Origin: a virus
Length of the DNA stretch: 36,930 nucleotides
Virus record (IMG/VR): IMGVR_UViG_3300047548_000189
Location: 1-36,930 of that record
Strand: one strand, 5' to 3'
The translations under genes and the position numbers were made by a program. The notes under the pieces were generated by a model. The model was not told the DNA's origin, did no database searches, and was given only the letters and a program-made list of their open reading frames with translations. Shown piece after piece: positions 8,712 through 15,206 of the stretch (positions are counted from its first letter, which is position 1; each line of letters starts with the position of its first letter).

Positions 8712-9908
8712 ATGTCTCGCAATAGCTCTGGAACCTACTCGCTACCGACCGGCAACCCGGTTGTATCGGGAACCATTATCGAGGCCTCCTGGGCCAACAG
8801 CACGTTAAGCGACATCGCTTCCGCGCTGACTGACTCGCTCTCGCGTAGCGGCCAGGGAAGCATGTCTGCGGCGCTGCGGATCGTCGACGGCACGGTGTCT
8901 GTGCCCGGCATCGCGTTTGGCAACGAGACCGGATCTGGCGCTTACCGCGCCGCCGCTGGTGATTGGTATCTGACGGTTCTTGGCTCCGGCATCGCTCGTA
9001 TTCGAGCCACTGGCATCGATGTGACTGGCGACCTTGGCGTCAGCGGCACCATCTCTGGCAACCTGACTGGAAACGTAACGGGCAACGCCAGCACGGCAAC
9101 AACTCTTCAAACCGCGAGAACCATCAACGGCACCAGCTTCAACGGTTCGGCAAACATCACGACCGCATCGTGGGGTACGTCCCGCACCGTAACCATTGGC
9201 TCTACCGGAAAGTCTGTTGATGGCTCTGCAAACGTCTCATGGTCGCTTACAGAAATCGGAGCGCCGTCTACGTCAGGCACTGGTGCAACTGGAACCTGGG
9301 GCATCAGCATCTCCGGCAACGCCGGTACGGTGACGGATGGTGTCTATGCGAGCACGACGCAAACCATCAGCGGCGTCAAAGCATTTACAGGTGCATACAC
9401 TGAAATCAAAGGCGTCTCTGGTGCGTACACCGGCACCCTGTACGTTGGCAGCCGTCAGTTAAGAAATGTGACGTCTAGCAACTTGTGGGAGTTCGTCAAC
9501 GCGGCAAACACGGCTGTTATTGCGTCGCTGTCGAATGCAGGCGACCTATCGTTCAACTCCGGCTACGGCTCTGCTGCTACTGCATACGGCTGCCGTGCAT
9601 GGGTAAACTTCAACGGCACTGGTACGGTTGCTATTCGTGCAAGTGGCAATGTTAGTTCAATTACCGATAACGGTGTCGGAGATTATACAGTAAACTTTGC
9701 TACCGCAATGCCAAATAATAACTATGCCATTGTTCAGGGTGTCAATGATGACCCAGGAGCTTTTGGGGTAAACATATTTACAGAACAGGGCAACGGCTCA
9801 AGCTATGGCTCAAAGACGACGACTAGTTCTGTTCGCCTTAGAGCTGGTCAGAATTTGAGTGGTGCGTATGTGGACTGTGGAGTTATCAATCTTGCGTTCT
9901 TCCGCTAA
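8712..9908 (+). CDS. Tail fibre / receptor-binding protein
   Basis: This encodes 398 residues rich in Gly, Ser, Thr and Asn, with short fibre-type repeats such as SGNLTGNVTGNAST (residues about 117-130) and ISGNAGTVT. The N-terminus (1-60) is probably the tail attachment region. The C-terminal about 110 residues form a distinct tip domain beginning near the GYGS segment and ending in VINLAFFR. The DNA of this tip is clearly AT-richer than the rest, a sign of exchange at the receptor-binding end. GGAG at 8701-8704 precedes ATG 8712. Chaperone-like genes follow. Confidence 0.88.
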   Translation: MSRNSSGTYSLPTGNPVVSGTIIEASWANSTLSDIASALTDSLSRSGQGSMSAALRIVDGTVSVPGIAFGNETGSGAYRAAAGDWYLTVLGSGIARIRATGIDVTGDLGVSGTISGNLTGNVTGNASTATTLQTARTINGTSFNGSANITTASWGTSRTVTIGSTGKSVDGSANVSWSLTEIGAPSTSGTGATGTWGISISGNAGTVTDGVYASTTQTISGVKAFTGAYTEIKGVSGAYTGTLYVGSRQLRNVTSSNLWEFVNAANTAVIASLSNAGDLSFNSGYGSAATAYGCRAWVNFNGTGTVAIRASGNVSSITDNGVGDYTVNFATAMPNNNYAIVQGVNDDPGAFGVNIFTEQGNGSSYGSKTTTSSVRLRAGQNLSGAYVDCGVINLAFFR

Positions 9909-9925
9909 TCAAAGGAGCTTAATAA

Positions 9926-10102
9926 ATGACCAAACGAATCATCTATCCGACTCCTGATAGTGGAGTAGCAATCATCATTCCAGCAGAGTCTATTGAACTG
10001 GCTATGAAAGACATCCCAGAGGGCGTTGAATACAAGATCATCGACACCACTGACGTACCGTCAGATCGCACCTTCCGTAACGCTTGGGAGTATCAGGCAT
10101 GA
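9926..10102 (+). CDS. Tail fibre-associated small protein (assembly chaperone-like, N-terminal type)
   Basis: This encodes 58 residues from ATG 9926, with AAAGGAG at 9911-9917. It ends with DVPSDRTFRNAWEYQA, a pattern I recall from phage fibre-assembly proteins in which this part is followed, in the same chain, by a DKAK..HDIRR-type segment. Here that second segment is on separate downstream genes. The stop overlaps the next ATG (ATGA), so the two are translationally coupled. The chaperone role is inferred from family memory and position. Confidence 0.72.
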   Translation: MTKRIIYPTPDSGVAIIIPAESIELAMKDIPEGVEYKIIDTTDVPSDRTFRNAWEYQA

Positions 10103-10275
10103 CTATTGTTATTAACCTAGATAAAGCCAAGGGCATCACGCATGACATTCGTAGGGCCAAGCGAGCTGAAGAGTTCGCCCCTTTGGACATCAAAGCGACT
10201 ATCCCTAGTGAATCTCAGGCTGCTGAAGCTGCGGCCAAAGAAGAGGCTGCACAACAAGAGGAGATCACAGAATGA
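10099..10275 (+). CDS. Small DKAK/HDIRR-type protein, copy 1 of a tandem pair
   Basis: This encodes 58 residues from ATG 10099. An upstream TTG in frame is less likely, because this ATG overlaps the previous stop. It is clearly paralogous to the next gene: both begin with INxDKAK, continue HDIRRA and REFAPLD-like segments, and then an Ala/Glu-rich tail. This copy is shorter, lacking the KIRDKYAVIQQEID-like C-terminus of copy 2. It is coupled by 4-base overlaps on both sides. Confidence 0.75.
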   Translation: MTIVINLDKAKGITHDIRRAKRAEEFAPLDIKATIPSESQAAEAAAKEEAAQQEEITE

Positions 10276-10505
10276 TTACGATCAACATCGACAAGGCCAA
10301 GGCAATCGGCCACGACATTCGCCGTGCAGAGCGCGAGAAAGAGTTCGCGCCGCTCGACGCCGTCATCGCCAAGCAGATCCCTGGCAAAGACGCACAAGCA
10401 GCAGAAGCCGAGCGCCAGAAGATCCGCGACAAGTACGCCGTGATCCAGCAGGAGATCGATGCAGCTGCTACGCCGGAAGAGATCAAAGCCGCCCTTGGCC
10501 TTTGA
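10272..10505 (+). CDS. Small DKAK/HDIRR-type protein, copy 2 of a tandem pair
   Basis: This encodes 77 residues. It shares INIDKAK, HDIRRAER and KEFAPLD with the preceding gene and adds a charged helical C-terminus ending EEIKAALGL. I recall related C-terminal segments fused to the type of protein encoded at 9926, where they are annotated as tail-fibre or tail-assembly chaperones. Start-to-start distances across the three genes are exactly 173 bases twice, though the first gene is not a paralogue of the other two. Confidence 0.78.
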   Translation: MITINIDKAKAIGHDIRRAEREKEFAPLDAVIAKQIPGKDAQAAEAERQKIRDKYAVIQQEIDAAATPEEIKAALGL

Positions 10506-10577
10506 TATTCCCTCGGCATAGAGAAAACCGCAACCATAAAATAAAATAGCAACTCACCACCTACTAGGAGAACAACA

Positions 10578-10739
10578 ATGGAAATCAAACTGACGCTGAC
10601 TGTTGAAGAAGTGAACATTCTGCTGAACCTGATCGGCCAAACGCCGACGTCCTCGGGCCTGTTCCCGCTGGCCGTAAACATCAAGGGTCAGGCAGAGGCT
10701 CAAGTTCCGAAGCAGGAAGAAGAACAAAAGCCGGAGTAA
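10578..10739 (+). CDS. Small protein, unknown function
   Basis: This encodes 53 residues from ATG 10578, with TAGGAG at 10565-10570. The N-terminal half has beta-strand/helix character with a LNLIGQTPTSSG turn. The C-terminal 15 residues are Glu/Gln/Lys-rich and probably disordered. It lies 3 bases before the next gene. I recall similar very short genes between fibre and lysis modules, but I cannot assign a function. Confidence 0.68.
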   Translation: MEIKLTLTVEEVNILLNLIGQTPTSSGLFPLAVNIKGQAEAQVPKQEEEQKPE

Positions 10740-10742
10740 GTC

Positions 10743-11138
10743 ATGCTGGACAAAAAGGGCACGCCTGACGCCGCCGAGTTTCTCGCCATGCTTCTGCATG
10801 GCGTGACGGCGACACACATGCTTCATCTGCTGCGCAAAGGCCCGAAGGCCTACGCACGGCATATCGCACTGGGCGAGCTCTACGACGGGCTCAGTGATCT
10901 AACAGATAGCCTGGCTGAGTCCTACTTCGGCTGCTACGAGTTCATCACGGAGTATCCGGGGATCAAGTTCCCGGACTTCGACACCAACACAGACCCGGTG
11001 GCCTACGTCAAAGAGCTCTACGAATACGTCGAGGACAAGCGCAAGGCGATGGGCGACGAGTCGCACATCCAGAATCAGGTCGACGAGATCTGCTCTCTGC
11101 TCGCCACGGCTCACTACAAACTTCGAGATCTAGGGTGA
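10743..11138 (+). CDS. DUF5856-like small helical protein
   Basis: This encodes 131 residues, predicted all helical. The segments HMLHLLRKGPKAYARHIALG and ELYDGLSDLTDSLAESYFG resemble phage DUF5856 proteins, whose proposed fold is ferritin/Dps-like. Several His and acidic residues sit in the first two helices, but metal binding cannot be judged from sequence alone. It sits between the fibre cluster and the lysis genes. Family assignment is from memory and should be treated as moderate. Confidence 0.68.
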   Translation: MLDKKGTPDAAEFLAMLLHGVTATHMLHLLRKGPKAYARHIALGELYDGLSDLTDSLAESYFGCYEFITEYPGIKFPDFDTNTDPVAYVKELYEYVEDKRKAMGDESHIQNQVDEICSLLATAHYKLRDLG

Positions 11139-11142
11139 GAGC

Positions 11143-11454
11143 ATGCCGGACACTGAACTCGCACTCCTGTCCGTCAAGCTCGAAACCCTCCACGGCGACG
11201 TCGCTGAAATCAAAGGCGCGATGAACGAGCTCACCAAGGCCATCATGAAACTGGCCTTGATCGAAGAGCGCCTAGCGGTTGCAAACAGCGCCCAGGAGCG
11301 TGCCTTTGCGGCGATCTCAAAAATCGAGGCACGGCTTTCTGCTTTGGAGCGTAAGGCGCCGCTTAACGACAAGGCGACCGTCTGGATCGACCGCGGCATC
11401 ACGGCGATCGTCGGCGCAACGCTGATGTTCATCTGGGACAAGGTGACGAAGTGA
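11143..11454 (+). CDS. XhlA-like lysis-associated membrane protein
   Basis: This encodes 103 residues. The first 75 residues are a charged helical, coiled-coil-like region. A single C-terminal membrane segment (about residues 83-99, within WIDRGITAIVGATLMFIWDK) follows a basic/aromatic boundary. That order, cytoplasmic coiled coil followed by one C-terminal TM, is typical of XhlA-type holin partners. Its TGA overlaps the endolysin GTG start by 4 bases, supporting membership of the lysis cassette. Confidence 0.72.
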   Translation: MPDTELALLSVKLETLHGDVAEIKGAMNELTKAIMKLALIEERLAVANSAQERAFAAISKIEARLSALERKAPLNDKATVWIDRGITAIVGATLMFIWDKVTK

Positions 11455-11927
11455 GGTTCGAGGCGGCCTTCGACCTATTGATGAGCCACGAAGGCGGCTT
11501 CTCGAATCACCCTGACGATCCTGGCGGCGCCACGATGTACGGCGTCACCGAGAAGGTGGCTCGAGCCAACGGCTACACCGGGCACATGCGCGACTTCACG
11601 CTCGACCAGGCCAAGGCCATCTACCGCAAGCAATACTGGGACGCCTGCCAGTGCGAGGCCATGCCAGACGCCGTGCGCTACCCGCTATTTGACGCAGCGG
11701 TCAACTCCGGCCCTGTGCAGTCGATCAAGTGGCTCCAGGCTGCGGCCGGCGTCAAAGCCGATGGCGTGATCGGGCCGATGACCCGGCAGGCCGTCAATGT
11801 CCTCGACCCCTATGCGCTCAAGGCGGCCATGCTGGCTCGCCGGCTGCGCTTTATGACTGACCTAAGTAACTGGCCTTCCTTTTCTAAAGGATGGGCACGG
11901 CGTATTGCGTCAGTTCTGGAGATGTAA
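11451..11927 (+). CDS. Endolysin, GH108 N-acetylmuramidase
   Basis: This encodes 158 residues from a GTG start that overlaps the previous stop. The GH108 signature lies at the N-terminus: Glu14 within SHEGGF, followed by HPDDPGGATMYGVT (residues 20-33). Residues about 90-158 match the associated peptidoglycan-binding segment (GVKADGVIGPMT). The enzyme hydrolyses the glycan backbone at the end of the lytic cycle. No signal peptide is visible, so export should depend on the holin. The length is normal for the family. Confidence 0.93.
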   Translation: MRFEAAFDLLMSHEGGFSNHPDDPGGATMYGVTEKVARANGYTGHMRDFTLDQAKAIYRKQYWDACQCEAMPDAVRYPLFDAAVNSGPVQSIKWLQAAAGVKADGVIGPMTRQAVNVLDPYALKAAMLARRLRFMTDLSNWPSFSKGWARRIASVLEM

Positions 11928-12380
11928 ATGGCTTTCGACCCTATAAGCGCCGGCATCGAGTTCGCCGGCAAAGTCGTAGACCGGATCTGGCCTGACGCCA
12001 CTGAGGCTCAGAAGGCCGAGGCCAGCCGGGTCATTGCGGAGATGGCGCACGATGAAACAATGTTCAAAACCGAAGTTGACGATCGCGCCTCTGCCCGGAC
12101 GCGGGAGGCGACGATTGCAACGTCTGATGCAGCGCCCACGCTTAACAAGGTCATCACGCCTCTTCTTGCTATCGGTGTGCTGGTATCTACTGTTGTACTG
12201 TTTGGCGGTGTGGTATTTGGTTCCGGGGTTATTGACGCAAGCCGCAAGGACATTGCAGTTTTCGTCCTTGGCCAACTAGCCGGGATCTGCACCATGGTCA
12301 TCGCCTACTACTTCGGCTCGAGCTCGGGCAGCACGGCAAAGAACCATGTCATCGAGGAACTCATGGCGCAGAAGAAATGA
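11928..12380 (+). CDS. Holin, three-TM (GTA-type) family
   Basis: This encodes 150 residues starting directly after the endolysin stop. The N-terminal segment (DPISAGIEFAGKVVDRIWPD) is characteristic of the GTA_holin_3TM-type phage holins. Two clear hydrophobic segments lie at about residues 76-100 and 106-128; a third is not evident. The C-terminus is Ser/Gly-rich and then charged. It would permeabilise the inner membrane to release the endolysin. The stop is followed immediately by the left integrase-arm repeats of attP. Confidence 0.85.
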   Translation: MAFDPISAGIEFAGKVVDRIWPDATEAQKAEASRVIAEMAHDETMFKTEVDDRASARTREATIATSDAAPTLNKVITPLLAIGVLVSTVVLFGGVVFGSGVIDASRKDIAVFVLGQLAGICTMVIAYYFGSSSGSTAKNHVIEELMAQKK

Positions 12381-12494
12381 TGTGCCGTATTTGTGCCGTA
12401 TTTGTGACTTAAACAGTCAAAAACAGGTCAAATTTGACACTCAATAAATTTGTAACCCATTGTTTTTATTGCTGTTCACCCTACCCTACCCTGT

Positions 12495-12539
12495 CTGTTA
12501 ATCCGTAGGTCCCTGGTTCGAGCCCAGGTCGAGGAGCCA
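12495..12539 (+). other. attP core: 3' portion of a tRNA-Asn gene
   Basis: The 45 bases read as the anticodon loop CTGTTAA (anticodon GTT), the 3' anticodon-stem strand TCCGT, a variable loop, the T arm CCTGG-TTCGAGC-CCAGG, the 3' acceptor strand and GCCA. The 5' half of a tRNA is absent, so this is not a functional tRNA gene on its own. It is the identity segment that would restore the 3' end of the host tRNA-Asn gene after integration. Confidence 0.92.
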
Positions 12540-12547
12540 TATAAATC

Positions 12548-12583
12548 AAGGGGTTAGGTAGTTTTCTGACCTAACCCCTTTTT
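12548..12583 (+). terminator. Strong terminator just after the attP core
   Basis: A perfect 12-bp stem (12548-12559 with 12569-12580) encloses a 9-base loop and runs into TTTTT. It begins 8 bases after the CCA of the tRNA core. In the integrated prophage it would lie directly downstream of the reconstituted tRNA-Asn gene and could terminate that transcript while shielding the lipoprotein gene from tRNA read-through. Confidence 0.85.
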
Positions 12584-12622
12584 CGTTTGTGCCCGATTTG
12601 TGACTTAGATTTTGAGGTGGCT

Positions 12623-12955
12623 ATGAAAAAGGTAGTTTCTTTTGCACTCGGAGCGGTCGTTTTATCTGGGTGCGCAACAGTCAGAGAGAGCTACGCACCA
12701 GACGGTCGAAAGGCCTATGCGCTGAATTGCAGTGGCACTGCTCGAGGCTGGGACAAGTGTTTTTCAGCGGCCGGAGAAATCTGCGGTGCAAATGGTTACG
12801 ACGTCCTAGATCGAAACAGTGAAAGCCAAGTCACTGGCAGCTACGGCAGCAGCGCAAACGTGAACTCTTCCGGTGGATCTGCGTCCAGCGGCGGCTTTAT
12901 TGGCAAAACCAACGAGCGCACCATGCTGGTCGCTTGTAAGCAACCAAAGCAATAA
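12623..12955 (+). CDS. Small outer-membrane-type lipoprotein, probable lysogenic conversion gene
   Basis: This encodes 110 residues from ATG 12623. The frame is open from 12587, but only this start gives a proper signal peptide. Residues 1-16 are a basic-hydrophobic signal ending in a lipobox LSG-Cys17. The mature part has four further Cys and a Ser/Gly-rich stretch, and resembles bacterial lipoproteins with a YALNCSGTARGW-like motif. Sitting between attP and int, it would be the outermost prophage gene, a typical site for a gene expressed during lysogeny. A role in envelope modification or superinfection exclusion is inference. Confidence 0.82.
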   Translation: MKKVVSFALGAVVLSGCATVRESYAPDGRKAYALNCSGTARGWDKCFSAAGEICGANGYDVLDRNSESQVTGSYGSSANVNSSGGSASSGGFIGKTNERTMLVACKQPKQ

Positions 12956-12979
12956 AAAAGGGGCCGAAGCCCCTTGTGG
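12951..12979 (-). terminator. Terminator for int (leftward), facing the lipoprotein gene
   Basis: AAGGGGC (12958-12964) and GCCCCTT (12969-12975) enclose the tetraloop CGAA, which reads TTCG on the minus strand. On the minus strand the stem is followed by TTTTTTATT, a strong U-tract, so it should stop integrase transcription. Rightward it has only a weak T-run (GTGGTTTT) and may act partly on the lipoprotein gene. Confidence 0.82.
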
Positions 12980-12981
12980 TT

Positions 12982-13968
12982 TTAAGCGACGGCTTTTAAT
13001 TTTGGCTTTGAACGGATCGAAATGTTCATTGCCTGACCGATCAAGTGGTCTTGTGAAAGATGGGCGTATCTCTGAAGCATTGCCGCGCTTCTCCATCCTC
13101 CAAGCTCTTGAATGACATGCAACGGCGTCCCGGCCATTGCGTGCCATGAAGCGAAGGTGTGTCGGAGATCGTGCCATCTAAAGGTCTCCGGCACACCAGA
13201 CCTTCTCAACGCAGAAATCCACGACTTTCTTGCCATCGGCCCAGACGGAAAAACAAGCTCGCTTTCGTTGCCCTGCTGGCTCGCAATCGCCGCATGCGCG
13301 TCGTCATTGAGCGGCACAGGAATGGCTCGCTTGGCTTTCGCTTGATCGGGGTGAATCCACGCCATGCGTCGCTCAAGCTCAACCTGATCCCAGCGCAGGC
13401 CATAGATATTTGATTTGCGCAGCCCGGTACTGACGGCGACAACGGCAGCAGATCGATGTGGCTCCGGCAAATTGCGCAAGAGCGAACAGAACTGATCTTC
13501 CGTCAAATAAGCAATGCGCTTGTCAGGCTCAACGTATGTCTGAAAAGCCGGGACTTTGTCGACCCAATCCCAGACATCTCTAGCCCGTCGAAAGATTGCT
13601 CGAAGCAATGCAACGTATCGATTCCTAGTTGCCGGAGTCTTGAACTGCTGCATCAAGTTGGCAATTTGATCTCTGGTGATATCTTGAAGGTCTTCCGTTC
13701 CGATGTTGTTTCGGAAAAACTCAATCTTGGCGATATCGTCCCTAATCGATCGCTTGTAGTCTTTCTCGTCTAGCCAACGCAACGCCGCTTCGTCAAAGGT
13801 GTGCCTTGGCTTTATACCAAGGCGATCTTGCTCCCATGCTTCTGCACAGAGCTTGTCGTGGAGCTCTTGCGCAGCTTTGCGCGAAGTTGTTTCAGCCGAA
13901 CGTCTAATGCGCTGGTACTTCGTTGTGATGTCGATGTACCAGATTTCGCCTCGCTTTTTAATAGGCAT
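12982..13968 (-). CDS. int: Tyrosine-recombinase integrase
   Basis: This encodes 328 residues. An arm-binding/N-terminal domain (1-55), a core-binding SAM-like domain (about 56-140) and a catalytic domain (150-310) are visible. The conserved residues are present: Arg184 in STGLRKSN, a basic hairpin at 211-214, His266 and Arg269 in WHDLRH, Trp292 after GG, and the nucleophile Tyr301 in LQRYAHLS. It would recombine the adjacent attP core with the host tRNA-Asn gene. AAGGAA lies upstream of ATG 13968. The gene overlaps the upstream excisionase-like frame by 157 bases. Confidence 0.95.
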   Translation of the reverse strand: MPIKKRGEIWYIDITTKYQRIRRSAETTSRKAAQELHDKLCAEAWEQDRLGIKPRHTFDEAALRWLDEKDYKRSIRDDIAKIEFFRNNIGTEDLQDITRDQIANLMQQFKTPATRNRYVALLRAIFRRARDVWDWVDKVPAFQTYVEPDKRIAYLTEDQFCSLLRNLPEPHRSAAVVAVSTGLRKSNIYGLRWDQVELERRMAWIHPDQAKAKRAIPVPLNDDAHAAIASQQGNESELVFPSGPMARKSWISALRRSGVPETFRWHDLRHTFASWHAMAGTPLHVIQELGGWRSAAMLQRYAHLSQDHLIGQAMNISIRSKPKLKAVA

Positions 13969-14141
13969 AGTTTGTGTTCCTTTCGTTCGTGTTTGAGTGC
14001 ATCCTTTACCTCGTTAAGATCGAGACGCCATGAACCGGCGACTCGGTAGGCCGGGATCTTCCCGGAGTCGATCAGGCGACGAACCGTGCGGTCAGAAACC
14101 CCAAGTTCTTTCGCCATCTCAGGTATAGATAATAGTGCCAT
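13812..14141 (-). CDS. Excisionase-like helix-turn-helix protein
   Basis: This encodes 109 residues if read to its stop. Residues 1-50 form a MerR/HTH_17-type winged helix (SIPEMAKELGVSDRTVRRLI, then GKIPAYRVAGSWRLD), the usual domain of small phage excisionases. The remaining about 55 residues are Ser/Lys-rich and coincide with the first 157 bases of int in another frame, so that tail may have little function of its own. Placement directly upstream of int supports a role in directing excision. There is no convincing Shine-Dalgarno before ATG 14141. Confidence 0.78.
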   Translation of the reverse strand: MALLSIPEMAKELGVSDRTVRRLIDSGKIPAYRVAGSWRLDLNEVKDALKHERKEHKLCLLKSEAKSGTSTSQRSTSALDVRLKQLRAKLRKSSTTSSVQKHGSKIALV

Positions 14142-14153
14142 GGTGAGAAAATA

Positions 14154-14633
14154 TCAACAGTGTTTCATTAAATAAAGGGCGATTAGGGCCGAATCTGCCC
14201 GCCCGTCGTCCTTGACCCGCTTGAACTCGCCAGCCTTGTCTGGCCAGACTTCCATGGCTCTTTGACGGCTGCCACCCTTGCCCGGGGCGATTCGCATCTG
14301 CTTTGCCCATGTCTGCGGCGGCACGAGCTCGTAGGGTATGCCGAGGCCGGCGAGAACCCCCTCCAGCACGCCAAGGCTGCGTCCGAATCCAAACATTGAG
14401 CTCACCCCTTGGCCGGGGCGTGCGGCGACGCTCTCGACGATTGCACGCGACTGGCCGCAAAACATCTTGAGCTCGTCGGCGATCGCCGCTGGGGCGACCT
14501 TGCGCTTCATGCTCTTGCCGACCTGGACCTCGACTGTCGGCATGTCGAAGACTTGGACGATGTTGCTGCCTCTGTCTAGCACTGTGTAAGCGCCGTCGAG
14601 CCCGGGGTCGAATCCGATGAAAAACTCAGTCAC
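14154..14633 (-). CDS. RuvC-like Holliday-junction resolvase family protein
   Basis: This encodes 159 residues with an RNase H-like fold: GFDPGLDGAYTVLD (Asp9 on the first strand), IVESVAARPGQG (Glu in the central strand), GIPYELVPPQTWAKQM, and the C-terminal DDGRADSALIALYL with two Asp. This is the acidic tetrad pattern of RuvC-type nucleases. It would resolve branched DNA produced during replication and recombination, before packaging. It is the last gene before xis/int in the leftward block and overlaps the upstream small gene by 8 bases. Confidence 0.87.
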   Translation of the reverse strand: MTEFFIGFDPGLDGAYTVLDRGSNIVQVFDMPTVEVQVGKSMKRKVAPAAIADELKMFCGQSRAIVESVAARPGQGVSSMFGFGRSLGVLEGVLAGLGIPYELVPPQTWAKQMRIAPGKGGSRQRAMEVWPDKAGEFKRVKDDGRADSALIALYLMKHC

Positions 14634-14781
14634 GAGTTAGCTCCTCTTTGTGCGCGTCGCTGACTTTTTTGACAAAGTCTTTCAGCACCGCCGCGTCCAT
14701 CAGAAAAATTTTCTCCTCCCGGTTGACGATGTACGGCGCATTTGTCGACAGCGCGATACGCTCGATGTCTTTCTCAGTCAT
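14626..14781 (-). CDS. Small protein, unknown function
   Basis: This encodes 51 residues from ATG 14781. The open frame continues upstream for 126 more residues, but that part is out-of-frame sequence of the neighbouring genes, and the ATG here overlaps the end of the upstream gene. The protein is charged and mixed alpha/beta (IERIALSTNAPYIVN, then a Lys/Asp/Glu-rich helix). It has no membrane segment and no recognised family. Overlaps on both sides (8 bases each) indicate tight coupling. Confidence 0.7.
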   Translation of the reverse strand: MTEKDIERIALSTNAPYIVNREEKIFLMDAAVLKDFVKKVSDAHKEELTRD

Positions 14782-15067
14782 TGCACTCTTCCTCTTTTTT
14801 GAACAATTCTTTCGATGCGACCGGCACTTGTCCGGCCATCCACCGGCAGCCCTCGCAGCCCCAGTCGCTGTGCCACAGGTCGTACTTGCACAGCACGCTC
14901 GTCTGGTGCTGCACGCGGCGCAGGATGGTGTGATAAGTGCCGTCCGGCTTGTAGACGCGATCCGGTGCGAAGTAGCCAGTCGACATCGCCGGCCGGTTGT
15001 GACAGCCATATCGGAAGTCGTCGCCGATCTTTGTCTTCGGGTGTACTGGGTGATCAGCCACGGGCAT
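14774..15067 (-). CDS. Small Cys/His-containing protein, unknown function
   Basis: This encodes 97 residues from ATG 15067, chosen because GGAGG lies 8 bases upstream on the minus strand; a GTG three codons earlier is less well placed. A WGCEGCRWM segment plus earlier Cys and His residues suggests a possible metal site, but the full ligand set is not clear. Trp and Tyr are frequent. It overlaps both neighbours slightly. Confidence 0.72.
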   Translation of the reverse strand: MPVADHPVHPKTKIGDDFRYGCHNRPAMSTGYFAPDRVYKPDGTYHTILRRVQHQTSVLCKYDLWHSDWGCEGCRWMAGQVPVASKELFKKEEECND

Positions 15068-15206
15068 GCTGTGCACCTCCGCAGTCGGCCTTGCGAATGC
15101 CGTGAAAGCTCTCGATCAGCCGAGCGAAGCGAATGGCATGGCCGCCGGACTCTTTCCACAGCGCCAGAATCTGCTCATCGTTTAACGGGGTGTTTTCTGT
15201 CGCCAC
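15054..15206 (-). CDS. Small GTG-started protein, unknown function
   Basis: This encodes 50 residues. The start is GTG 15206, supported by AAGGAGG six bases upstream on the minus strand. The product begins VATENTPLNDEQILALWKES (first residue translated as Met) and looks helical; its ending overlaps the next gene by 14 bases. It was identified from its ribosome-binding site and continuous coding character. No family is recognised. Confidence 0.66.
   Translation of the reverse strand: MATENTPLNDEQILALWKESGGHAIRFARLIESFHGIRKADCGGAQHARG

Larger units (their letters stand above)
12381..12607. other. attP: attP region: arm-type repeats flanking a tRNA-Asn core
   Basis: The left arm contains TGTGCCGTATT twice (12381-12391, 12392-12402) followed by TGTGACTTA (12403-12411). 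The right arm contains TGTGCCCGATT (12588-12598) followed by TGTGACTTA (12599-12607). These same-direction repeats flank the tRNA-derived core and look like integrase arm-binding sites. The integrase gene lies about 375 bases to the right. The region between left arm and core (12411-12494) is AT-rich and gene-free. Confidence 0.88.

Noticed and set aside
8712-9908. Diversity-generating retroelement target in the tail fibre
   Set aside because: No reverse transcriptase gene and no near-identical template repeat with A-directed changes are present in the genome.
12495-12539. Functional tRNA-Asn gene
   Set aside because: Only the part from the anticodon loop to CCA is present; the preceding bases do not form a D arm or 5' acceptor strand. 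It is an attachment core.
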